Assembly (NCBI RefSeq): GCF_004342285.1
Contig: NZ_SMCV01000002.1
Span: 372,001 to 436,000, forward strand
Source of the DNA: Klebsiella sp. BIGb0138
GTDB taxonomy: Bacteria; Pseudomonadota; Gammaproteobacteria; Enterobacterales; Enterobacteriaceae
Length of the DNA stretch: 64,000 nt
Direction: 5' to 3'
The translations under genes and the position numbers were made by a program. The notes below the pieces were generated by a model. The model did not search any database. It saw only the letters and a list, made by a program, of their open reading frames with translations, and had not been told where the DNA came from. Below, piece by piece: positions 43,504 through 51,223 of this stretch. The number at the start of each line of letters is the position of its first letter. Position 1 is the stretch's first letter.

Positions 43504-45296
43504 TATTCTTCCGATCCGCTCTGTGAGTCCTTGTACTGATTCACTTCCATGTCATACGCATAGAGGAACGCTTCGCCAAACAGGGTGTGAAAATCATCTT
43601 CAATCTCACCGGCGGTTTCACCATAGGTACGGACAAAATAGTCCCACAGCGCGGCCTTGCGGCTTGCCGGGAGCGCCAGCCGCGAGGTGGCGCCATCGCG
43701 TTTCGCCTCTTCCTCCAGTTGCTCCGGATTAAAGGATTGCAGCATGGCGGCGATAATGGCGCGAATCCCGGAAATCATCCCCAGTTGGTGCGCCTGCAGG
43801 TCGATCAGCGCATCGCGCACCGCTTTTTTCGGCGGCATAAAGCCCGGCATCCGCGCGCCAAACATCTGCATCAGTACCGTTTTCCCCGATGGCAGCAGTT
43901 TGAACGGATTATTGGCATCATCCAGCACCATGGTCATATCGGCTTTGACGCCGCGTTTCAGAATCGAGCGGGAGGAGAGCAGCGCTACGGTCCCCTGGGA
44001 GAACATGCTTAGCATTTGTCCCAGCTGACGCATATTTTCGCGGTCGAACTGCGGGACCGGCTGCATATCCCCCAGCCCCATTCCTTCCAGCAGCGCTTCC
44101 AGTAATTCGCCCTGCAGAACATCGCCGTTTGCAGGCTGCTGCCGGGAGTCAGCCGGTGACGCGTTGCTTACGGGGTCGATGCGCAGGCGCCCTTTCGGCG
44201 TCTGCGCGGCGTGGCGCACCACCGCCTGCGGGGTAGGCAACGGAATAGCCTCTGCCGCTTCGCGCTCTCCCGGCGTCGGCGAGGCGTGAAGCGCATCTTG
44301 CAACTGCTCTTGCTGCTGCACGGCAGGCGGCTTCGGCGACGGTTGTTGCATACACAGCGGGGAGTCAAAAGCGGCATCCGGCTCCGAGGAAGCTTCAGGC
44401 TGTGGCGCGAGGGGCGTTTCTGCCGCACTAAAAGCTTCAACCGGCGTCAGCGGCGCCCCCCCCATCAGCCCCAGCGGATCGTCGTTACGCGCCGCTTTCG
44501 TCGTCGCCCCCCCGGCAAACAGTGCCAGCGGATCCAGCTCTTCCTCGCTTCCTTTGATCATCGGTTCGACCGATGATTCCACCGGCGGGACCAGCGTGGT
44601 CGGCGTGAGATCGGCAAAGATGCCGTCGCTGTTAAACGGCGTGTCATCAGCAAACAATTTGTCAGTCGCCATGTTTTCACGGACAAACGGCGATTCGCTG
44701 TCGTTGAACATCGCCAGCGGATCTTCCGGGTTACGTTCCGCGGCCTGCGGCTCGTCAAAAGGATTATGCGCCGCCGCTGGCTGCGGTTTCACCCGGTTAC
44801 TGGAGATGCTGTCGGAAATGGAAAACTCCTGCATCAGGCTGTCCCAGATTTCCGCTGGCACCGCCGTCGGCATACTCTCCGTCCTGGCACGCACAGATTG
44901 CGGCGTTGATTCTGTAACCGGACGAGCGTTCACCTGTGGCGGTTCGCCAGCGGCCATATGGCTCATCGGCCGGGTGTCCTGAAGCAGATCGCTCACTTTA
45001 ATCCGGTATTCATCAATAGAGAGGAGATCGCCGTCCTGCAGTTCAACCTGGCGCCCGCGCTCCAGCGGGATATCGTTGAGCACCACCCGGGTGACGTTAC
45101 CGCGGTTGGTGATCCGGCATTCGCCGTCGGCCGCCACGTGAACAATCGCCTGCAGACGTGAAATGGCGCGGTCGTTATCCGGCAGCACCAGATTATTGTC
45201 GCTTCCGCGGCCAATAGTGCCGCCCGGGGCATAAAAATCGCAGCTGCTCTGCGGCGGCTGGTGACCGTCTTTGGTCGAAATAATCGTGAATCGCAT
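43503..45296 (-). CDS. tagH: T6SS FHA-domain protein TagH (Fha-like)
   Basis: 597 residues. An N-terminal FHA domain (about 5-95) has the phosphothreonine-binding GRGSDNNLVLPD and SRLQAIV motifs. A long low-complexity Pro/Ala/Glu-rich middle (about 110-400) contains many Ser/Thr that could be kinase targets. The C-terminal ~200 residues form the conserved VasC-like domain (RSILKRGVKADMTMV). It is the probable substrate of the kinase and phosphatase encoded by its neighbours. Confidence 0.92.
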   Translation of the reverse strand: MRFTIISTKDGHQPPQSSCDFYAPGGTIGRGSDNNLVLPDNDRAISRLQAIVHVAADGECRITNRGNVTRVVLNDIPLERGRQVELQDGDLLSIDEYRIKVSDLLQDTRPMSHMAAGEPPQVNARPVTESTPQSVRARTESMPTAVPAEIWDSLMQEFSISDSISSNRVKPQPAAAHNPFDEPQAAERNPEDPLAMFNDSESPFVRENMATDKLFADDTPFNSDGIFADLTPTTLVPPVESSVEPMIKGSEEELDPLALFAGGATTKAARNDDPLGLMGGAPLTPVEAFSAAETPLAPQPEASSEPDAAFDSPLCMQQPSPKPPAVQQQEQLQDALHASPTPGEREAAEAIPLPTPQAVVRHAAQTPKGRLRIDPVSNASPADSRQQPANGDVLQGELLEALLEGMGLGDMQPVPQFDRENMRQLGQMLSMFSQGTVALLSSRSILKRGVKADMTMVLDDANNPFKLLPSGKTVLMQMFGARMPGFMPPKKAVRDALIDLQAHQLGMISGIRAIIAAMLQSFNPEQLEEEAKRDGATSRLALPASRKAALWDYFVRTYGETAGEIEDDFHTLFGEAFLYAYDMEVNQYKDSQSGSEE

Positions 45297-45325
45297 AGCG
45301 TATTCCTGCTGGTATGATTAGCGCT

Positions 45326-45364
45326 CAAACGCTGCCGCTCTCGAAATAAGAACGGCGGCGTTTG
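45326..45364. promoter_or_regulatory. Hairpin between the hcp side and tagH
   Basis: CAAACGCTGCCG (45326-45337) pairs with CGGCGGCGTTTG (45353-45364), 11 of 12 positions plus one G-T pair, loop of 15. It lies just before tagH in the transcript, without a T-run, so it may be a processing or stability element. Confidence 0.6.
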
Positions 45365-45377
45365 GGGGTAACAAATA

Positions 45378-45661
45378 CTATTCACTCTGTGAAATGTTAA
45401 ATTGCCCTGATGTGTTTTTTTCTAATACAAACCGAGCGGCGTAGCGAATCGATTCGTTTTTACCCGTCACTTTAAGCGCAACATCATATTCCCCGGCTTG
45501 CCATGGAATACCGCGCCATTGGTGACATTGCCGGGTATTTAGATAGCTTTTATTATGCACTTTTACTTCGGAGTATTTTATTGCGTCACCGAAAACAGAT
45601 CGTGCCAACGCGATTTCACCGATAGTCAGAGGCCGAACGCCCCCTCCTGCAAACTTGCCAT
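45378..45661 (-). pseudogene. Frameshifted VgrG-related protein gene
   Basis: From the ATG at 45661, with AAGGA 7 bases upstream, the reading frame gives MASLQEGAFGL and stops. If one G is added to the run of five G at 45640-45644 (minus strand), it reads MASLQEGGVRPLTIGEIALA and continues as RSVFGDAIKYSEVKVHN, the conserved start of VgrG-related proteins of T6SS loci, to the stop at 45378. After KSYL the sequence departs from the family and looks like a different C-terminal part. The complete product would be about 94 residues. It may be a decayed gene, a phase-variable gene or a base-calling error. Confidence 0.6.
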
Positions 45662-45717
45662 GTTATCTTCCTTGCCGGCAGATAAGGGCCGGGGAAAATC
45701 CCTGGCCCGACCAGCAA

Positions 45718-46200
45718 TTATGCTTCTTTGTTCTCTTTGATATTCCAGCCAGAGCTGCTTTCAGCACCTTTACCGCCTGCTGAAGTCTGTTCCCAGTACT
45801 GCTGTTTGACTTTCGCAGCCTGGAAAGCATAGGTCACACCAACGGTATCGCCATTGTCGGCACCGGTGTACTGCACGGAGGTCACCAGCACGTCCTCCAG
45901 AGTAATTCGCGCGTACTCAACCTGCTGGCCACCGGCTTTGCACACGGAGAGCTCAAGTTTAGTCAGGTGTTTTCCGCTGGAGCAGTGCTTAAGGATAGCG
46001 GTCGTGGATTTATCAATCAGCGCGTTCACGTGCAGATCGTTAAAATTCACTTTACCCGCGCCGCCGCCGCCGCCAACGCTCATATTACCCGGCTGGGAAG
46101 CTCCCCAGGAAAAAGAGGTAATATCAGTCCAGCCGGTGTGATTAGAATCTTTCGATTCACCGGTAACACCCTCGATCTTCAGGAACATATCAATAGCCAT
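45718..46200 (-). CDS. hcp: Hcp tube protein (TssD)
   Basis: 160 residues, T6SS effector Hcp family: starts MAIDMFLKIEGVTGES, with GWTDITSFSWG and a late YTGADNGDTVGVTYAF segment. Hexameric rings stack to form the expelled inner tube. A 177-base gap upstream suggests its own promoter in addition to read-through, in keeping with the large amounts of Hcp needed. The ribosome site is weak (GAAGAG). Confidence 0.95.
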   Translation of the reverse strand: MAIDMFLKIEGVTGESKDSNHTGWTDITSFSWGASQPGNMSVGGGGGAGKVNFNDLHVNALIDKSTTAILKHCSSGKHLTKLELSVCKAGGQQVEYARITLEDVLVTSVQYTGADNGDTVGVTYAFQAAKVKQQYWEQTSAGGKGAESSSGWNIKENKEA

Positions 46201-46377
46201 AATATCTACTCTTCGTTAATGACAATTATTGCTTTCGAAAAAGCGCTTATATGGCAAACAGGAAAGCATGGGGCTGAATAAAACCATCCATATTTTACCT
46301 CTGCCTCAAATCAAACGGCTGATGTCGTTTGACAGTCTTGACACTCCTTTCTAAATAGATTAAGAAATGTGAAGTCT
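46201..46377. promoter_or_regulatory. Upstream region of hcp
   Basis: 177 AT-rich bases between tai4 and hcp. It holds a hairpin, TCAAACG (46311-46317) with CGTTTGA (46326-46332), that could attenuate transcription coming from tae4-tai4. No sigma-54 match was found. Confidence 0.4.
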
Positions 46378-46806
46378 TTATTCTTTCGGGTTATCCTGAA
46401 TCCAGGTGTGTTCAGGATTTCCAATAATTAATTGTGGCACCAGTTCATTAAGCTCATCGCTGTGATAAAGGCGTAAACAGTTTAAGGTCACACCTTGTAC
46501 TGCTGGTTTTCTCTCGGAATGAAACGCATTGGTTGCCCCTTTGTATTTATCAATGAGGATATTAATTTTGTCATTACCATTATCAATATCGAAAGGCACC
46601 CATTCCAGTAACGCATTACCACTACGGGCAGCATCCACAGAAAACTGGCTTTTATCATCAGAGACTTGCGCCAGGCAGCGAGAAAGAACAACGTCTTTGA
46701 CGACCTGCTTATAAGGGAGTTTTTTTAAAAATAACACCGGATCGTCAGTTGCATAAACCGAGGCTGAACTGGTAAGCAATAGCAGACTAGCAATTATTTT
46801 TTTCAT
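46378..46806 (-). CDS. tai4: Type VI amidase immunity protein, Tai4 family
   Basis: 142 residues with a signal peptide (MKKIIASLLLLTSSASVYA, cleavage near residue 19), so periplasmic as needed to block a peptidoglycan amidase. Mature protein is helical with conserved cysteines (in LSRCLAQ and LNCLRLYH). It is paired with tae4 by an ATGA overlap (46803-46806). Tai4 dimers insert a loop into the active site of Tae4. Confidence 0.85.
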   Translation of the reverse strand: MKKIIASLLLLTSSASVYATDDPVLFLKKLPYKQVVKDVVLSRCLAQVSDDKSQFSVDAARSGNALLEWVPFDIDNGNDKINILIDKYKGATNAFHSERKPAVQGVTLNCLRLYHSDELNELVPQLIIGNPEHTWIQDNPKE

Positions 46807-47309
46807 GGCAACTCCCAAAAATTGGCTTTGGTCGTTGTGTAATTTGTATCCGGCGCATTGAAATAACAGTGATCCGAACAGGTTAAACCATTCCAGAATG
46901 TGGCATGCCCCGCGGCGTCACTCCAGCCTTGTACCTCAAACAGGATTACGCCCTTTTTGTTGGCCAATTGCTGAACGGGTAAAGACGGATAACTCACGAT
47001 CATGTCAGGTTTACCCCACTGACGAGTCAGCCAGGCAATGACATCCTTTACGCGGTAGAAGTACCATTTGTTATCAGCACCGGATACCGTGAGATTTGAA
47101 ATACGCGGCACGGAGTGCCCGGTATAATTCAGAACATAACTCATGCGAACGGCGCAACTGTTTGACCACCCGCCCTTCTCTTCCGGTATTTCGAAGTTGT
47201 GCCTTACCTTACCACCGATAACTTGCTTAACTTTGCCGATAGAATCATTTGCATCGTAAATACGTGTCGCCGCCGCCCAGGCAGCAACGAACGAAGGTCG
47301 CGCAATCAT
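46803..47309 (-). CDS. tae4: Type VI amidase effector, Tae4 family
   Basis: 168 residues, papain-like NlpC/P60-type cysteine amidase. The catalytic cysteine is C52 in WSNSCAVRMSYVLN and the histidine H135 in DAAGHATFWNG. C145 and C149 may form a disulphide after delivery to the periplasm. Tae4 enzymes cut the peptide stem cross-link of peptidoglycan in rival cells. No signal peptide, as expected for a T6SS-delivered effector, probably carried inside the Hcp tube encoded next door. GAGGGG precedes the ATG at 47309. Confidence 0.9.
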   Translation of the reverse strand: MIARPSFVAAWAAATRIYDANDSIGKVKQVIGGKVRHNFEIPEEKGGWSNSCAVRMSYVLNYTGHSVPRISNLTVSGADNKWYFYRVKDVIAWLTRQWGKPDMIVSYPSLPVQQLANKKGVILFEVQGWSDAAGHATFWNGLTCSDHCYFNAPDTNYTTTKANFWELP

Positions 47310-47371
47310 ATTTCCCCTCAAACTTCCATGCTATAAAGCCAGCGCCGGGCATGGTCTCCCGGCGGCAGTTA

Positions 47372-48871
47372 TCACGCATCTTTCGTCTTCAGCGACGGCA
47401 GCTTCGACACCAGACGCAGGGAAACCGTCAGCCCTTCCAGCTGGTAGTGCGGGCGCAGGAAGAACTTGGCGGTGTAGTAACCCGGATTGTCTTCAATCTC
47501 GGCGACCTGGACCTCCGCAGCGGCCAGCGGTTTACGCGCCTTGGTCTCCTGCGAGGAGTTCGCCGGATCGCCGTCGACGTAGTTCATCACCCAGTCATTC
47601 AGCCAACGCTCCATATCGTCGCGTTCGCGGAAAGAACCGATTTTGTCGCGAACGATACACTTCAGATAGTGGGCGAAACGGCAGCAGGCAAACAGATAAG
47701 GCAGACGGGCTGCCAGGCGTGCGTTAGCGGCGGCGTCGGCGTCGTGGTATTCCGTCGGTTTCTGCAGCGACTGCGCGCCGATAAAGGCTGCGAAATCTGA
47801 GTTTTTGCGATGAATCAGTGGCATAAAACCGTTTTTCGCCAGCTCCGCTTCGCGACGGTCGCTGATAGCGATTTCCGTCGGGCATTTCATATCGACTCCG
47901 CCATCATCGCTCGGGAAGGTATGACACGGCAGATTTTCCACCGCACCGCCGGATTCCACGCCGCGAATAGAGGTACACCAGCCAAACTCTTTGAACGAGC
48001 GGTTGATATTGGCCGCCATCGCATAGGCAGAGTTCGCCCACGCGTAGTTGTTATGATCCGCACCGTCGGTCTGCTCTTCAAAATCAAAACCATCCACCGG
48101 ATTAGTGCGAATACCGTATGGCAGCCGGGAGAGGAAACGCGGCATCACCAACCCCAGGTAGCGGGCATCTTCCGATTCACGCAGCGAACGCCAGGCGGCG
48201 TATTCGGTGTTCTGGAAAATTTTGGTCAAATCGCGCGGATTCGCCAGCTCCTGCCAGGACTCCATTTGCATGACGCCCGGCGCGGTACCGGTGATAAACG
48301 GGCAGTGAGCGGCCGAACCAATGCGTGCCATTTCGCCGAGCAGCTCCACATCCTGCGGACCATGATCGAAATAATAATCGCCGACGATGCAGCCAAACGG
48401 TTCGCCACCGAACTGGCCATACTCCTGCTCATAAACTTTTTTGAAGATGGGACTCTGATCCCAACCCACCCCTTTATAACGCTTGAGGGTACGGCCCAGC
48501 TCCTGTTTAGAGATGCTCATAAAACGGATTTTGAGCATCTCATCGGTTTCGCTGTTGCTGACCAGATAATTCAGCCCGCGCCATGCGCTTTCCAGCTTCT
48601 GGAACTCGTCGTGATGGATAATCTGGTTCACCTGGCGGGAGAGTTGCTCGTCAATCCCGGCAATCAGATTCTGAATGGTACGGTAGGTGTCGTTGGAAAA
48701 CGTCACGGTGTTTTCCAGCGCCTGTTGCGCCAACGTTTTTACCGCGCTTTCCACTGCCGAGCGCGCCTGGTCAGTCTTCGGGCGGAACTCTTTACTCAGC
48801 AGCGCGCTGAATTCATCCTGGCTGAACGCCTGGCCGGACTGGTGTTCATGTTGTTGAGTCGGGTTGCTCAT
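47372..48871 (-). CDS. tssC: T6SS sheath large subunit TssC
   Basis: 499 residues, EvpB/VipB/ImpC family. Typical segments: LESAWRGLNYLVSNSETDEMLKIR, GEPFGCIVGDYYFDH and the C-terminal GYYTAKFFLRPHYQLEGL. It forms the contractile sheath with TssB. The ribosome site AGGAG lies at the end of tssB. Confidence 0.96.
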   Translation of the reverse strand: MSNPTQQHEHQSGQAFSQDEFSALLSKEFRPKTDQARSAVESAVKTLAQQALENTVTFSNDTYRTIQNLIAGIDEQLSRQVNQIIHHDEFQKLESAWRGLNYLVSNSETDEMLKIRFMSISKQELGRTLKRYKGVGWDQSPIFKKVYEQEYGQFGGEPFGCIVGDYYFDHGPQDVELLGEMARIGSAAHCPFITGTAPGVMQMESWQELANPRDLTKIFQNTEYAAWRSLRESEDARYLGLVMPRFLSRLPYGIRTNPVDGFDFEEQTDGADHNNYAWANSAYAMAANINRSFKEFGWCTSIRGVESGGAVENLPCHTFPSDDGGVDMKCPTEIAISDRREAELAKNGFMPLIHRKNSDFAAFIGAQSLQKPTEYHDADAAANARLAARLPYLFACCRFAHYLKCIVRDKIGSFRERDDMERWLNDWVMNYVDGDPANSSQETKARKPLAAAEVQVAEIEDNPGYYTAKFFLRPHYQLEGLTVSLRLVSKLPSLKTKDA

Positions 48872-48874
48872 CGC

Positions 48875-49399
48875 TTACTCCTCGCTACCTTTCGCGCTGT
48901 CATCTTGTTTCGGCATCTGGCTCAGGGATTTGAGCAGCGTGGGATCCTGCAAAATTTTAGCAATCAGCTCTTCCGCACCGTTTTTACCGTCCATATAGGT
49001 CAGCAGGTTGGAGAGCTGAGTTCGCGCTTCCAGCAGCTTGTTCAGCGGCTCAACCTTGCGGGCAATAGCATCCGGCAGAAAGTCATCCATACTCTCGAAG
49101 GTCAGATCGACGTTCAGCTTGCCCTCGTCGGTCAGCGTATTGTCAACCTGGAACGCCACGCGCGGCTTCAGGGCTTTCATGCGTTCGTCGAAGTTATCGA
49201 TATCGATATCCAGAAACTTACGCTCATCGACAGAAGGCTGGTTATCTACCGGTTTACCGACCAGATCGGCCATGACGCCCATCACAAACGGAAGCTGGAT
49301 TTTGCGTTCCGCACCATAAATCTCTACGTCGTACTCGATCTGTACGCGGGGGGCACGGTTACGTGCGATAAATTTCTGCCCACTCTTACTTATTGCCAT
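48875..49399 (-). CDS. tssB: T6SS sheath small subunit TssB
   Basis: 174 residues, VipA/ImpB family, beginning MAISKSGQKFIARNRAPRVQ and containing YGAERKIQLPFVMGVMADL and DIDIDNFDERMKAL. The start at 49399 is chosen because GGAG lies about 8 bases upstream; the Met at 49411 lacks a site. Confidence 0.95.
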   Translation of the reverse strand: MAISKSGQKFIARNRAPRVQIEYDVEIYGAERKIQLPFVMGVMADLVGKPVDNQPSVDERKFLDIDIDNFDERMKALKPRVAFQVDNTLTDEGKLNVDLTFESMDDFLPDAIARKVEPLNKLLEARTQLSNLLTYMDGKNGAEELIAKILQDPTLLKSLSQMPKQDDSAKGSEE

Positions 49400-49474
49400 G
49401 ATGTTCTCCATCGAAGATGCGCGGTAAAGGTTGAGCGTCAGACCTTATGCCTGTCGCCATAATACCTGGATGCG

Positions 49475-50488
49475 TCAGTCGCGACGTCCAAAAATATTTT
49501 CCAGCTGATGGACGCCGTCCGGCGCCAGATCGCGAATAATGTCCATAAAATCAAGTTCAATTAGCCGTTGAACCCGCTCAATCATCAAGGGCGCAGGATG
49601 GCTGGGTTCATGTTGGGAGAAATACTGCTTCGCCTTTTCCAGCATCAGTTGGGCCTCAGCGCGGGTCGTGATTTGCGCGCTACGCCAATCGACAGCCGAC
49701 TGCGCCGTTGATGCGCCAGGCGTCACGGCCTGTTCACTGACAACGAGCTCTTCACGCGGGGAATGAAAGGCCGAGATGTCAGTCACCTGGCAGGCGCTCG
49801 CGACCACGCCGACGGTCTTTTGCAACTGTTCCATTTCCGGGACTCCGCTTTCGCTGAGATAGCCCACCAGCAGTTCACGAATGGTCTGCAGACGTTGATG
49901 AATGGCGAGGATGGCCTCAATTCCCGGCTGGCCGCCACGCGCCAGTTCATCAATCAATCGCGAACGCCCGCCGGGATAACCGGCGCATTCTGTTTTACTG
50001 CCATCCAGCAGCGCCTGCGCATCGCGCAGCGTCAGCTCATCGCCGTTGCTGCGCAACAGCATGGCGTTACGCAGCGCAGTGGTCAGCTCAGATTTGTCGC
50101 TCATTCCTGCCAGGGCGTTGATACGATAAAAGGGATCGGTCTCGCCGAACTCCTCCAGCAGCGGATACATCTGCGGCCAGTAGAGCGACAGGGCCTGCTG
50201 CACCAGCAGCAGGCCATCCGCGTAGCCGGCCAGCCCCCGGCGTTTGGTCCACGCGTGGGTTAACGCCAGCATGACGCGCAGATCTTTGGTCCGCCCCAGC
50301 AGGCTAACGGCCAGCTTTTCTACCGTGGTCCAGTCCGCCGGCTCGGCCGGAATAATGGTGTCGCCAAATTGCTGCTCGGCTTTCCCCTGGCTGGCCTGTT
50401 CCATGGCCTGAAAATCGGCGTCATATTCCAGATTGTCCCCGCAGGGCTGCTCCGGCGATACCGGAGCGAGAAAATCGTCAATATTCAT
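49475..50488 (-). CDS. tssA: T6SS cap protein TssA
   Basis: 337 residues. N-terminal ImpA domain (about 5-130, PVSPEQPCGDNLEYDADFQA), a middle linker, and a short C-terminal helical region (PSHPAPLMIERVQRLIELDFM) typical of the TssA1 class. TssA primes baseplate and sheath assembly. Confidence 0.93.
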   Translation of the reverse strand: MNIDDFLAPVSPEQPCGDNLEYDADFQAMEQASQGKAEQQFGDTIIPAEPADWTTVEKLAVSLLGRTKDLRVMLALTHAWTKRRGLAGYADGLLLVQQALSLYWPQMYPLLEEFGETDPFYRINALAGMSDKSELTTALRNAMLLRSNGDELTLRDAQALLDGSKTECAGYPGGRSRLIDELARGGQPGIEAILAIHQRLQTIRELLVGYLSESGVPEMEQLQKTVGVVASACQVTDISAFHSPREELVVSEQAVTPGASTAQSAVDWRSAQITTRAEAQLMLEKAKQYFSQHEPSHPAPLMIERVQRLIELDFMDIIRDLAPDGVHQLENIFGRRD

Positions 50489-50499
50489 TGCATACCTGC

Positions 50500-51207
50500 T
50501 TATTCAAACATCGGCGGATAGAGACCATGCCGCCCCGGTCTTGCCCCACCGGCGGGGTCGAATAACAGCGTAAACAGCTGCCCGGTCAGGTTTCCGCTGT
50601 GAACATGGGTATAAAGCGGGTAACCGTCTCCGCGGTTGGTCCACCAGAAACTGGTCTGTCGCTGCGGATCGAAACATTCCGCCGCCTGTTGCCAGCCAAG
50701 GGGGCTTTGGTCACCGGTTTCATAGCCGATCACATCCAGGATTTCCGAGCGCTGTTCCGGGGCCACCATTCGCGGAGCCGGAATGGCCAGCAGCGCCTGA
50801 TCCAACTGCTCGGCGGAGAAACCATTGCGGACGGCATGGAGCAAAATACGTCCAACCAGCTGATACCATCCCCCGGCCTGCGCCAGTATTTGTGGTGACC
50901 AGGACAGCGGATTAAAGGCTATCTGCGCACAGATCGGATACTGGCGCCCCACTCTGTCACGGCCAGGGATCAGACAACCCATCTGAACCATTTGCCCGCT
51001 CAGCATCGGCGGTACGATGAAATTCCATACCGGCGCGTTGCTGAACTGCCGCTTACCGCTACGCTGCTGCTCCTGTTGCCAGGCCAGCAGGCCAACCTGG
51101 AACCATTGCGACCACTGGCGAACCAGGATGTCCGGGAAGCGACGTTGTAAAAAATCGCCGGCACTGGGTAATTTTCCGTACCAGCTCATCGCAGGGGAGT
51201 TCGTCAT
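50500..51207 (-). CDS. tagF: T6SS regulator TagF (ImpM family)
   Basis: 235 residues, TagF/ImpM domain: MSWYGKLPSAGDFLQRRFP and PDILVRQWSQWFQ. TagF represses T6SS assembly after translation, acting with or beside the kinase/FHA pathway. The ATG at 51207 has AAGGAA upstream; a longer frame into tssM was rejected. Confidence 0.9.
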   Translation of the reverse strand: MTNSPAMSWYGKLPSAGDFLQRRFPDILVRQWSQWFQVGLLAWQQEQQRSGKRQFSNAPVWNFIVPPMLSGQMVQMGCLIPGRDRVGRQYPICAQIAFNPLSWSPQILAQAGGWYQLVGRILLHAVRNGFSAEQLDQALLAIPAPRMVAPEQRSEILDVIGYETGDQSPLGWQQAAECFDPQRQTSFWWTNRGDGYPLYTHVHSGNLTGQLFTLLFDPAGGARPGRHGLYPPMFE

Positions 51208-51223
51208 TCGGCTTTCCTTGCGG

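Noticed and set aside
46201-46377. Sigma-54 promoter for hcp
   Set aside because: Some T6SS hcp genes use RpoN, but no GG-N10-GC element with acceptable flanks was found here.
47810-49462. 550-codon open frame antisense to tssC and tssB
   Set aside because: It spans two well-supported genes on the other strand and shows no recognisable protein; it arises from GC-biased codon use.
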